The position numbers and the translations under genes were made by a program. DNA of 45,107 bases from Acidobacteriota bacterium (GTDB taxonomy: Bacteria; Acidobacteriota; Terriglobia; Bryobacterales; Bryobacteraceae), in assembly GCA_016201205.1 (NCBI GenBank), contig JACQDF010000085.1:1-45107 (forward strand), given 5' to 3'. Positions 1-7,414 of this stretch are shown piece by piece; position 1 is the first letter of the stretch; every line of letters begins with the position of its first letter. The notes under the pieces were generated by a model. That model worked only from the letters and a program-made list of their open reading frames with translations, was not told where the DNA came from and searched no databases.

Positions 1-115
1 CCCGGCCCGTGCGCAGCAGGTGAAAGGCGATGCGCTGCGCCGATTTTTGTCCGATGCCCGGCAGGCGCCGGAATTCGAGGATCAGGCGCGCCAGCGGTTC
101 GGCGAAGTCGGCCAT
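1..115 (-). CDS. recR: Recombination protein RecR, N-terminal part (cut by window edge)
   Basis: RecR acts with RecF and RecO to load RecA at gapped DNA. Only about 38 codons are visible. The minus strand from an ATG at 113-115 reads [20 protein letters not shown] and then [14 protein letters not shown], which is the helix-hairpin-helix N-terminus of RecR (family pattern LPGIGxKSAQRxAFHLL). The start overlaps the stop of ybaB by one base (TGATG), so the two genes are probably translationally coupled. The zinc finger and TOPRIM domains lie outside the window. The dnaX-ybaB-recR order is standard in many bacteria and supports the call. Confidence 0.93.
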   Translation of the reverse strand, partial: MADFAEPLARLILEFRRLPGIGQKSAQRIAFHLLRTGR

Positions 116-423
116 CAGAACATTCCCGGCGGCAGCCCCATCCCGCCCAGCATTCCGGCTGTCTTCTGCTGGATGTCCGCCTCCACTTTGCGGTTGGCTT
201 CGTTGCAGGCGGCCATCACCATGTCCTGAAGCATTTCGACGTCGCCGGCGACCTCAGGATCGATCTTAACCGCCAGGATGTTCTTCTGGCCATCCATGGT
301 CACCGAAACCATGCCGCCGCCGGCGGATGCCTCGACGCGAACCTGCGCGATCTGCTCTTGCAGGCGCTGCTGCATCTGCTGCGCCTGTTTCATCGCTGCC
401 TGTAAATTCCCAGGTATCTTCAT
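115..423 (-). CDS. ebfC: YbaB/EbfC family nucleoid-associated protein
   Basis: This is a small DNA-binding protein of 102 aa, the usual family length, thought to act as a homodimeric nucleoid-associated protein. The N-terminal helix is rich in Q, M and A ([14 protein letters not shown]), followed by the family beta-strand segment ([19 protein letters not shown]) and a second helix; the C-terminus is rich in G, M and P ([13 protein letters not shown]). The start overlaps the dnaX stop (420-423, ATGA) and the stop overlaps the recR start, so dnaX, ybaB and recR form a tightly coupled operon. The role in recombination or replication is inferred from synteny and family knowledge. Confidence 0.95.
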   Translation of the reverse strand: MKIPGNLQAAMKQAQQMQQRLQEQIAQVRVEASAGGGMVSVTMDGQKNILAVKIDPEVAGDVEMLQDMVMAACNEANRKVEADIQQKTAGMLGGMGLPPGMF

Positions 424-1991
424 CCCTGCTCCTTGAGATTGCGAACGGTGCGCACTTCCGAGCCCGGAAACAGCTCACGGTAGCGCCGCACTTCCGGATT
501 GTCCAGCGCGCGGTGCGTCGTTTCGTCTTCCGGCGCCTTGACGGCTGCCGCCGTAGCGGCGCTTTCGGCCACCCGCACGGTGATCTTCAGGGGTTTGCCG
601 GCAAGCGCCTCGACGGCCTTCTGCAAATCGCCGGACCGCAGGGCCATGGCGAATTCCCTGGCGGCGACAAACTCCAACTCGCCGGGCCGCTCGTGGATTT
701 CCGCATGCTCGACGGCGTCGGCGATGAACGTCATGCTTTGTTCGTTCAGCGCCGCCAGCAGGCGCTGGCTCCAAAGGGACGCGCCGGCAGCCTGTCTGGG
801 TGGAGACGGCGGCGGCGCGGATCGCTTGGCGGTCTGCGGGCGCGGGCTGACTCCGGCGGAGCGCTGTTCTCCCAAACCTGAGAGCACTTCCTCGATCGAG
901 CTCAACCGCCCCGCGTGCACCATCCTTACCAGGCCCAGCTCGAGGTGCAAGCGCGGCAGAAGTGAGAATTGCAGATCGCGAAACTGCTCCAGCGACAGGT
1001 GCAGATAGCGCGTCAGGTCCTCTTCCGAGAAAGATTCGGCAAGCGCCGCCAGCCGCTCCCGTTCACCGCCGGACGCGGCCACTAACCGCGTATGGGCGCC
1101 GGCAATCTTCGCCACCAGCAGATTGCGGAAGAAGCGGCACAATTCCCGGCAGAAATGCTGCAAGTTGTGCCCGTTGCGCTCGAGCTCCTGCACCAGATCC
1201 AGCATCCGGCGGGCATCTTGCGCCAGCAGCGCCGCGGCCACCTGTTCGAGTGTCTGGAGCGAAAACCGGCCCAGCAACTGCCGCACTTCAGCCACTTCGA
1301 GCTTCTGCCCGCAGCAGGCGATCGCCTGGTCCAGGGCCGACAGCGAATCGCGGACACTGCCTTCGCCCGCCAGAGCCAGCACTCCCAGCGTCTCCTGGTC
1401 GGCCTCGATGCCCTCCTGGCGGCAAATCGACTCCAGCCGCTCGAGCACCAGATCGAAGTCCACTGAGCGGAAGCTGAACTGCTGGCAGCGGGAAGCGATG
1501 GTGTTGGGTATCTTGTGCGATTCGGTGGTGCACAGAACAAAGACCACCCATTCGGGCGGTTCTTCGAGCGTTTTCAGCAGCGCGTTGAACGCCTCACTGG
1601 TGATCTGGTGCGCCTCGTCGATGATGAAGATCTTGTAGCGATCGCGCGCCGGACGGAAGCGCACGTTCTCGCGCAGCTCGCGCATTTCGTTGATGCCGCG
1701 GTTGGAGGCGGCGTCGATTTCGATCACGTCGATCGAGCCGCCGCCGGCGATCTCCAGGCAGTTTGCGCACTCGCCGCACGGCGAAACAGTCGGGCCCTGC
1801 TGGCAATTGAGGCATCGCGCCACAATGCGCGCCACCGTCGTCTTGCCGGTGCCCCGCTGCCCCGAAAAAATGTAGCCGTGAGCGATCCGCCCCTGCGCCA
1901 GGGCGTTCTCGAGCGTCGTCCGCACGTGCTCCTGGCCGATCAGCTCGGCGAAGGAACGAGGCCTGTACTTGCGGGCGATGACTTGATACAT
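420..1991 (-). CDS. dnaX: DNA polymerase III subunit gamma/tau
   Basis: This is the clamp-loader ATPase of the replicative polymerase holoenzyme, 523 aa. The AAA+ module is at the N-terminus: family start MYQVIARKYRPRSFAELIGQ, Walker A GQRGTGKT (44-51), zinc-binding cysteines C63, C72, C75 and C78, Walker B IFIIDEAH (121-128), and the SRC sensor with arginine finger R168. The clamp-loader helical domain follows to about residue 370. A Pro/Ala/Ser-rich linker (about 385-410) leads to a short tau-like tail. I did not find an obvious slippery A-rich frameshift site of the E. coli type, so separate gamma production is not evident. The SRP RNA gene lies directly upstream on the same strand, as in Bacillus. 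Confidence 0.97.
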   Translation of the reverse strand: MYQVIARKYRPRSFAELIGQEHVRTTLENALAQGRIAHGYIFSGQRGTGKTTVARIVARCLNCQQGPTVSPCGECANCLEIAGGGSIDVIEIDAASNRGINEMRELRENVRFRPARDRYKIFIIDEAHQITSEAFNALLKTLEEPPEWVVFVLCTTESHKIPNTIASRCQQFSFRSVDFDLVLERLESICRQEGIEADQETLGVLALAGEGSVRDSLSALDQAIACCGQKLEVAEVRQLLGRFSLQTLEQVAAALLAQDARRMLDLVQELERNGHNLQHFCRELCRFFRNLLVAKIAGAHTRLVAASGGERERLAALAESFSEEDLTRYLHLSLEQFRDLQFSLLPRLHLELGLVRMVHAGRLSSIEEVLSGLGEQRSAGVSPRPQTAKRSAPPPSPPRQAAGASLWSQRLLAALNEQSMTFIADAVEHAEIHERPGELEFVAAREFAMALRSGDLQKAVEALAGKPLKITVRVAESAATAAAVKAPEDETTHRALDNPEVRRYRELFPGSEVRTVRNLKEQG

Positions 1992-2009
1992 GAAGGACAG
2001 AATCCTGCC

Positions 2010-2112
2010 AGACCCCGGGTGATCCGCGGCACACGAGCTAAACCACTACCGATGCTTCCTTCCGGACCTGGCGGGGTTTGCAGCCGCCCATTGCACGGAG
2101 CCCGGAGCCTGA
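2010..2112 (-). ncRNA. ffs: Signal recognition particle RNA (bacterial small type, 4.5S-like)
   Basis: The minus strand contains the SRP domain IV hallmark CAGGTCCGGAAGGAAGCA (complement of about 2050-2070), which binds Ffh. The ends pair: GTCAGGCTCCGGG at 2112-2100 with CCCGGGGTCTGGC at 2022-2010, allowing G-U pairs, giving a hairpin of about 103 nt. This fits the small bacterial form without an Alu domain. The gene ends about 18 bp upstream of the dnaX start on the same strand. The exact ends are estimated from the pairing. The promoter would have to lie in the roughly 60 bp between this gene and the islet border at 2190; I see no convincing -35/-10 pair. Confidence 0.92.
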
Positions 2113-2173
2113 CAAGATCTCATGCTAGCAGAGGGGACGGACTCACGTGTGTGTTTGAACCGCCTTCGCGAAT

Positions 2174-2190
2174 CTAGGACGCCGCCGGCT
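2174..2190. repeat. Direct repeat copy A (duplicated topA 3' end)
   Basis: The sequence CTAGGACGCCGCCGGCT is identical to 3780-3796. On the minus strand it reads as the last five codons plus the stop and part of one more codon of topA. It lies between the SRP RNA gene and the accessory genes and is not part of any gene here. Confidence 0.6.
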
Positions 2191-2342
2191 TATGTGTTGC
2201 GCCTCTGCCAGCGGATTCCGCCGGCGACGTCCGGAGCGCGTCGTCGCTACCGGCGCAGTTTCCTTCCTCTTCAAGGAACCATCCCATCGGCCTCACCTTC
2301 CCGCATATAGCTATAGCTTGAACTGATCTCCGCATTCAAGAA

Positions 2343-2687
2343 GTGCTCGTCACGGAAGAGGAGATTATCGCGTGTCTGGTCGACGGCCGGGTTGTCAGTG
2401 TGCCGCAGGCCTGGTCCTGGCGGTTGTCCGAAGCCACGCGCGCGCAGCGAGCAAACTTCCGTCTCATCGGTACCGGCCAAGTAATTCACTGGTCTCAGGT
2501 TGAGGAGGGAATCAGCGTAGAGGGTTTGCTTTGTGGAACGCCGGCGCGTCGGCCAAGACTCGGCGCAGCAGCGGCCAGAATCCGCACTCACGCACCAGCT
2601 AACAAGCGCATGCAGCCTAAGAGCCAAGAAACGGCGCGCGCCCGATGCGCGGGTCGACCGGCGGCTAAGGGCTCACAGTTCAGGTGA
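2343..2687 (+). CDS. DUF2442 domain protein, possibly decayed at both ends
   Basis: The core (DGRVVSVPQAWSWRLSEAT, then RANFRLIG, IHW and EGISVEGLL) follows the DUF2442 family pattern, small proteins of unknown function often found with DUF4160 partners in toxin-antitoxin-like or cassette contexts. No DUF4160 gene is seen next to it. The GTG at 2343 is the first usual start after an in-frame TGA at 2319; no good ribosome binding site precedes it, and the family normally has a few more N-terminal residues. After about residue 65 the frame runs into a low-complexity tail that includes NKRMQP, which I read as translation through an attC-like element and not protein. The gene may be a remnant. 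Confidence 0.5.
   Translation: MLVTEEEIIACLVDGRVVSVPQAWSWRLSEATRAQRANFRLIGTGQVIHWSQVEEGISVEGLLCGTPARRPRLGAAAARIRTHAPANKRMQPKSQETARARCAGRPAAKGSQFR
2597..2680 (+). other. attC-like (integron cassette recombination site-like) sequence
   Basis: The start GCTAACAAGCGCATGCAGC (about 2599-2617) resembles the left end of integron attC sites (core RYYYAAC followed by GCGCATGCAGC-like bases). Roughly 50 bp later comes GGCGGCTAAGGGCTC, which is only a loose match to the right half, and no clean GTTRRRY core is found. It directly follows a small orphan gene, as attC sites do. It may be a degenerate cassette end or a chance match; no integron integrase is in the window. Confidence 0.3.
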
Positions 2688-2946
2688 AGGGCAAGTACCC
2701 GACCCCAGGCAAGAGTAACAAGCGTGTCTAAATGGAGAACGCCTTTCTACGCTCCACCGCTAACCAGCCCCGCCGCCGACAGCGAGCCTCGTGTTCTATA
2801 ATCCTGATCAGGACAAGCAGCCGATGAACTAGGTTCTGACTATAGCCCAGATCGAGACGGAGTTCGAGTCGGAGTGGGCCCGGAGCGGCTGCCAAGAGCA
2901 GGCTGGCCTGAGAGCCAGAGTCGTGAGCGAGACGAGGAGTTCCCAG

Positions 2947-3225
2947 GTGAAGATCTTCTATTTCATGGGTCGGAATCCCAAGAACAAGAGTGGGGTCAGC
3001 TGGAAGATTTGGAAGATCGGCCGAACCGGCCGTACCGTCACCACGTCGTGGGGGGCCGCTCGGCTGCAAAAGCGTAAGGTCGTTCCGAGCGGGACTCTTC
3101 AGTCTGGGGTTTTTCGGTTCCCTTCTATCGAGGCGGCGACTAGTTACGAAACGCGCCGAATCCAGAGCAAGCTGAGGAAGGGATACGAGCGCCGAACACG
3201 TTGGCGGTCAGCGCAGTCGGACTGA
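2947..3225 (+). CDS. Small WGR-like domain protein
   Basis: From GTG 2947 the product has 92 aa. It carries the WGR-like pattern: an aromatic strand (VKIFYFM), SWKIWKIGRTGRTVTTSWG, a basic stretch, then FPSIEAATSYETRRIQSKLRKGYERR, matching the family's 'A..e..k...K..kGY' end. WGR domains occur in PARPs, MolR-type proteins and small bacterial proteins and are thought to bind nucleic acid ends; the role here is unknown. GTG 2947 is chosen because GAGGAG sits 7 nt upstream (2934-2939); a GTG at 2923 in the same frame lacks such a site. It is followed after 27 bp by a second gene with a strong ribosome binding site, so the two form a small operon. Confidence 0.55.
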   Translation: MKIFYFMGRNPKNKSGVSWKIWKIGRTGRTVTTSWGAARLQKRKVVPSGTLQSGVFRFPSIEAATSYETRRIQSKLRKGYERRTRWRSAQSD

Positions 3226-3252
3226 CATCGTCGCTCTCGAAGGAGGAGCGCT

Positions 3253-3579
3253 ATGCAGACACTCGTCCAAGTTGTGTGCTCAAAGGGTAGGAGTCTCCGC
3301 GACGCAATCGTGAACGACTCGAAGCTGATTGAGTACCAGCTCGAAACACAGAAGAAGCAGCAGCCGGGCAGGAGACATGGTTGGGCTAAGATCCGCAGCA
3401 ATGCGGGAGATCGGCAAGGGGCGCTCAACATCGAGTGGGACGCCGACACAAGGATCCTGCTCTGCCGAGTCGTGAACCGGGGGGCAGGGAAGCCGAATCG
3501 GGTTCTCGGGGACTTTGTGGACTATCTCTTCCAACGGTGGCGGCGGCGGATCCAAGCTGTGAACATCGTTCCAAGATAA
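3253..3579 (+). CDS. Conserved-looking hypothetical protein, partner of the WGR-like gene
   Basis: The product is 108 aa, basic, with no domain that I can name. A near-perfect ribosome binding site (GAAGGAGGAG) lies 5-6 nt before the ATG. The body (SLRDAIVNDSKLIEYQLE, GWAKIRS, GALNIEWDADTRILLCRVV, VLGDFVDYLFQRWRRRIQAV) has the alternating strand/helix look of a folded domain, and codon use looks like a real gene. The C-terminal helix is strongly basic and could touch nucleic acid, but that is speculation. It probably shares a transcript with the WGR-like gene 27 bp upstream. Confidence 0.6.
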   Translation: MQTLVQVVCSKGRSLRDAIVNDSKLIEYQLETQKKQQPGRRHGWAKIRSNAGDRQGALNIEWDADTRILLCRVVNRGAGKPNRVLGDFVDYLFQRWRRRIQAVNIVPR

Positions 3580-3779
3580 CCATGTGTCAGGGACGCGGGC
3601 TAACGTGCCGCTGCTAAGTGCCGGAGACGCCGCGCGTGGGTTCCGTCGAAGCGCCCGTGAGCGCCGCTGGCGCGTGAGGCGCGCTGTGGAACAACTGCTG
3701 CCCTGTAACAGTGGGCAACCTGGGGTGAAGGCGGCGGCTGAGAAGGTCTTGGTCCAGGGCAAAGAGTATCTTTGCTAGC

Positions 3780-3796
3780 CTAGGACGCCGCCGGCT
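3780..3796. repeat. Direct repeat copy B (topA 3' end)
   Basis: CTAGGACGCCGCCGGCT, identical to 2174-2190, here as the functional end of topA. The match starts exactly at the stop codon, so the boundary of the accessory segment coincides with the end of the coding sequence. Confidence 0.6.
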
Positions 3797-6203
3797 CCAA
3801 CGCCCGCTTATATTTGCACTCCCCGTTCGGGCACTGCAACACCGGCCCGTTCTTCAACCACTTCTCGACCAGGTAGCTGGAAGCGCATTTCGGGCAGCTT
3901 TCCGCCACCGGCTTGCCCCAGGAAACGAAGTCGCAATCCGGATAGCGGTTGCAGCCGTAGAAGGTCTTTCCCCGTTTGGATCGGCGCTCGACGATCTCGC
4001 CCTGGCCGCAGTTGGGACAGGCGACGCCGATCGTCTTGTGCTTGACGTATTTGCAGCTCGGGTAGTTGCTGCACGCCGTGAACTCGCCGTAGCGGCCCTG
4101 CTTGACCACCAGATGATTGCCGCATTGCGGACATTTCTCTTCCAGCGGAACGTCCGCCTTGCGCTGTTCGGTCGAGCCGATGCGCTTGGTCGTCTTGCAG
4201 TCCGGATACCCCGAGCAGGCATAGAACGTGCCGAAGCGCCCTTTCTTAAGCACCATCGAACGGCCGCAATTCTCGCAGTATTCCTCAGCGTCCTGCTCGG
4301 TCAGGTCCACTTTGTCCACATCCGGGAGATCGACGGGAAGCTCGCGTGTGTTGGTGCAGTCAGGATAGCCGGTGCAGGCGATGAAGCTTCCGTGCCGGCC
4401 CCACTTGATCACCATCGGCTTGCCGCATTTGTCGCAAACCAGGTCGGTGGGCTTCTCCATGCGCTTGATGTCCGTCATGTTGCGCTCGGCGTGTTCCAGG
4501 TCTTTGCTGAACTTGCCGTAGAACTCATTCATGGCGTCGCGCCAGTCGAGCTTGCCGTCCTCGATCTCGTCGAGCTCTTCTTCCATGCGCGCCGTGTAGC
4601 GCACGTCGAAGATGTCGTCGAAGCTTTCCACGAGCAGGTCGGTGACCACCATGCCCAGCTCGGTGGGCACAAACCGGCCGCTTTCCTTTGTGACGTATTC
4701 GCGCCCCTGAATCGTCGACAGGATCGAGGCGTAGGTCGATGGCCGGCCTACGCCATCCGCTTCCAGCTCCTTCACCAGGGTGGCTTCGTTGTAGCGCGGC
4801 GGCGGCTCGGTGAAATGCTGCTCGGGCGTAATGCCGCGAAACTTGAGATGCTCGCCGGGTTCCACGGCAGGGAGCTTATGCTTCAGCTCTTCGTCCTCTT
4901 CGTCCTTCTGGTCTTTACCCTCTTCGTAGACCGCCAGAAAGCCGTCGAACTTGGGGACGCTGCCCGTCGCGCGGAACAGATATTCGGCTCCGTCCCTGGC
5001 GGACGCTTTCACCTCGATGGTCGTCTGGTCGAACAACGCCGGCATCATCTGCGAGGCGACAAAACGCATCCAGATCAGCCGGTACAGTCTCCACTCGTCC
5101 TCGGCGAGCATTCCCTGCAACTTGTCCGGCGTGTGCAGGACCGAAGTGGGGCGGATCGCCTCATGCGCGTCCTGAGCGTCCTTCCTGCTTCGGTAGAAGT
5201 TCGGGGATGCGGGAAGGTGGGCGGCTCCGAAGCGCTCCCGGACAAAGCCGCGCACTTCCGCCAGCGCTTCATTCGACACCCGGGTGGAATCGGTGCGCAT
5301 GTAGCTGATCAGCCCGACCAGCCCTTCGGCCCCCAACTCGACGCCTTCATACAACCGCTGCGCCAGCATCATTGTCCGCTTGACGGAAAACCGCAGTTTG
5401 CGCGACGCCTCCTGCTGGAGCGTCGAGGTGATGAAAGGCGGCACCGGGTTGCGCTTCTTTTCCCTGGTGCCCACCGAATCGACGACATACGAAGCGTCCT
5501 GAAGCGCGGCAACGATCGCGTCCGCCGAGCCCTGGTTGGGGATGCCGGCGTTTTCACCGTTCTTCCTGGCCAGCCTTGCCTCGAGCAACGGCGGCTTTTT
5601 TGCCGAGAGCTGAACGTCGATCGTCCAGTACTCCTCTTTCCGGAAAGCGCGGATCTCGCGCTCGCGCTCGACGATCAGCCGCAGCGCAACCGTCTGCACG
5701 CGTCCCGCCGACAACCCGCGGCGCACCTTGTCCCACAGCAGCGGAGAGATCTTGTATCCCACCAGCCGGTCCAGCACACGCCGGGCCTGCTGCGCCTGCA
5801 CCAGGTTGGCGTCCACGGCAGCCGGCGTCTCGAATGCCCTGCGGATCGCCCCCTGGGTGATCTCGTTGAACCGCACACGGTGGACCGTGGGGCCGTTCCT
5901 CTTGCCCTCGAGCACTTCCTTCAGATGCTGGCAGATCGCTTCCCCCTCGCGGTCCGGATCAGCGGCCAGGTAGATGACTTCGGCGCCTTTGGCTGCCTGC
6001 TTCAACTCCTGGATGAGTTTCTTCTTTCCTTCGATGATGACGTATTGCGGCTCGAAGTCGCGTTCCACGGCGACCGCGAGGTCGTTCTTCGGCAAGTCCT
6101 TGATATGGCCCAGCGATGCCTTAACGACGTAGTTCTTTCCCAGGTATTTGCCGATCGTCTTCGCCTTGGTGGGCGATTCAACGATGACCAGAGATTTTGC
6201 CAT
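3780..6203 (-). CDS. topA: DNA topoisomerase I (type IA)
   Basis: This enzyme relaxes negatively supercoiled DNA through a 5'-phosphotyrosine intermediate. It has 807 aa. The TOPRIM domain begins at MAKSLVIVESPTKAKTIGKY (E9) and contains the acidic triad in AADPDREGE (D82, D84, E86). The catalytic tyrosine is Y301 in LISYMRTDSTRVS. The C-terminus has five zinc-ribbon repeats, about residues 600-795, each CxxC...GYPDC-like: CDKCGKP, CENCGRS, CPQCGNH, CPNCGQG and CPKCASS. The last one ends CPNGEC. Stop TAG at 3780-3782; the final 17 bp are duplicated at 2174-2190. dprA lies 13 bp upstream on the same strand, so the two are probably co-transcribed. Confidence 0.98.
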   Translation of the reverse strand: MAKSLVIVESPTKAKTIGKYLGKNYVVKASLGHIKDLPKNDLAVAVERDFEPQYVIIEGKKKLIQELKQAAKGAEVIYLAADPDREGEAICQHLKEVLEGKRNGPTVHRVRFNEITQGAIRRAFETPAAVDANLVQAQQARRVLDRLVGYKISPLLWDKVRRGLSAGRVQTVALRLIVEREREIRAFRKEEYWTIDVQLSAKKPPLLEARLARKNGENAGIPNQGSADAIVAALQDASYVVDSVGTREKKRNPVPPFITSTLQQEASRKLRFSVKRTMMLAQRLYEGVELGAEGLVGLISYMRTDSTRVSNEALAEVRGFVRERFGAAHLPASPNFYRSRKDAQDAHEAIRPTSVLHTPDKLQGMLAEDEWRLYRLIWMRFVASQMMPALFDQTTIEVKASARDGAEYLFRATGSVPKFDGFLAVYEEGKDQKDEEDEELKHKLPAVEPGEHLKFRGITPEQHFTEPPPRYNEATLVKELEADGVGRPSTYASILSTIQGREYVTKESGRFVPTELGMVVTDLLVESFDDIFDVRYTARMEEELDEIEDGKLDWRDAMNEFYGKFSKDLEHAERNMTDIKRMEKPTDLVCDKCGKPMVIKWGRHGSFIACTGYPDCTNTRELPVDLPDVDKVDLTEQDAEEYCENCGRSMVLKKGRFGTFYACSGYPDCKTTKRIGSTEQRKADVPLEEKCPQCGNHLVVKQGRYGEFTACSNYPSCKYVKHKTIGVACPNCGQGEIVERRSKRGKTFYGCNRYPDCDFVSWGKPVAESCPKCASSYLVEKWLKNGPVLQCPNGECKYKRALEPAAS

Positions 6204-6216
6204 TGTTACTGAAACG

Positions 6217-7365
6217 TTACCAAACCTTGATGTAGCATTTCCCGGCTAGCTGCCGGATGAGCCCGAGCATTTCCAGCTCGAAGAGAGCTGCAATGAGCTC
6301 TGACGAGGAATACTGTGGCAGATACTCCAATAGTACGTCAATCTGTGTGGGCCGGTCCACGGCAAGAGCCTTGAGAACCGCCTGCGAGACCGCTGACTCG
6401 GGTGCAAGTGCTTGCTGTTTGGGCAGTTCGGGGTTTTCAGGGCGAGCCGCGTACAGCCGCCGGCGGTCCTCCGGAGACAACTCGCTGAGCACGTCCTCAG
6501 CCTCCTGCACAAGCTTAGCCCCTTGCTTGATCAACAGGTTAGGCCCCCAGCTCATCTTCGCGGTGATGTTTCCCGGCACGGCAAACAATTCGCGGCCCTG
6601 CTCGACCGCCAGCCGCGCCGTGATCGCCGATCCGCTATACTTTGCCCCCTCCACCACCATCACCCCCACGCTGATCCCGCTGATGATGCGGTTGCGAATC
6701 GGGAAGTTCTGCGGGTAGCCCGGGGCGCCCATCGGAAACTCGCTGACCAGCAGGCCTTTGTGTGCGATTTCCTCGGCCAGATCGCGGTTCTCGGCCGGAT
6801 AGACGACGTCGACACCGCAGCCCAGAACGGCGATGGTGTTTCCCCCGATATCGAGAGCCCCGCGGTGCGCCGCTGTATCGATGCCGCGGGCCATGCCGCT
6901 GGTGATGGTCATGCCGGCTTGCGCAAGGTCGCGGGAAAGGCGGTCGCTGGCGGCCATCCCATACGCCGACGGGCGTCGCGTGCCGACGATGGCCACGACA
7001 AGCGTTTCCAGCAGCTCGGCCCGGCCGCGCACAAACAACACTGGCGGCGGATCGAAGATGGTGCGCAAACGACGGGAATAAAGCGGATCATGAAGCGAGA
7101 TCATCGCGGCGCCGGCCGCCAGCACCCGCTGATGCTGCGTTACGGCATCGTCGAAGGTGCAGCCGCTCGAGATGCTCTGCGCCACGCTGGACGCGAGGCC
7201 TGCTCCCTCGAGATCCGAGGGCGAGGCGCGGAAGATGGCGCGCGGCGATTCAAACCGCTCCAGCAGTTGAAACGCCTTTCTCGAGCCCAGCCCGGGAACC
7301 AGTCCCAGGGCAAGCCAATAGAGCTGTTCATCGCGATCGTGGGCGGTGGCGGGCGTGGCATTCAT
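6217..7365 (-). CDS. dprA: DNA-processing protein DprA
   Basis: DprA binds incoming single-stranded DNA and loads RecA during natural transformation. The Rossmann-like core is clear: VAIVGTRRPSAYGM, the family GxARGIDTAAHRGAL pattern (SGMARGIDTAAHRGAL), TIAVLGCGVDVVYPAEN, then SEFPMG, FPIRNRIISG and the GSAITARLAVEQGRELFAVPG segment. An N-terminal helix-hairpin-helix-like part (GLVPGLGSRKAF) and a C-terminal winged-helix part are present. I chose ATG 7365 (MNATPAT, 382 aa), which fits the usual short N-terminus; an in-frame GTG at 7401 would add 12 residues. It lies 13 bp upstream of topA. Confidence 0.95.
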   Translation of the reverse strand: MNATPATAHDRDEQLYWLALGLVPGLGSRKAFQLLERFESPRAIFRASPSDLEGAGLASSVAQSISSGCTFDDAVTQHQRVLAAGAAMISLHDPLYSRRLRTIFDPPPVLFVRGRAELLETLVVAIVGTRRPSAYGMAASDRLSRDLAQAGMTITSGMARGIDTAAHRGALDIGGNTIAVLGCGVDVVYPAENRDLAEEIAHKGLLVSEFPMGAPGYPQNFPIRNRIISGISVGVMVVEGAKYSGSAITARLAVEQGRELFAVPGNITAKMSWGPNLLIKQGAKLVQEAEDVLSELSPEDRRRLYAARPENPELPKQQALAPESAVSQAVLKALAVDRPTQIDVLLEYLPQYSSSELIAALFELEMLGLIRQLAGKCYIKVW

Positions 7366-7414
7366 AATTCTGTAGTGGCGTGGCGAGCCCGGGATTCTCA
7401 CTTCCAGATGCCGC

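Larger units (their letters stand above)
2174..3796. mobile_element. Candidate accessory islet bordered by a copy of the topA 3' end
   Basis: A 17-bp perfect direct repeat, CTAGGACGCCGCCGGCT, occurs at 2174-2190 and 3780-3796. The second copy is the last 17 bp of topA including its TAG stop. Between them lie about 1.6 kb carrying a DUF2442-type gene, an attC-like stretch and a two-gene unit (WGR-like protein plus hypothetical), all on the plus strand against the minus-strand core genes around them. 2191-2342, 2688-2946 and 3580-3779 show no convincing gene; 2797-2802 is a perfect TATAAT but has no recognisable -35. No integrase, transposase or terminal inverted repeat is visible. That it is an insertion is inferred from the repeat, strand and content. 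Confidence 0.5.

Noticed and set aside
2113..2173. Possible tRNA between SRP RNA and the islet
   Set aside because: A GGTTCAAAC-like string on the minus strand is not part of any cloverleaf that I can fold.
2271..2627. Minus-strand frame of 118 codons opposite the DUF2442 gene
   Set aside because: The plus strand matches DUF2442 well, so this is its shadow.
3584..3778. Short plus-strand frame (64 codons) before the topA end
   Set aside because: No ribosome site, no family resemblance, Arg-rich composition.
4038..6212. Very long plus-strand frame (724 codons) antisense to topA
   Set aside because: It mirrors topA codon by codon, has no family match or ribosome site, and long antisense frames are common in GC-rich DNA.
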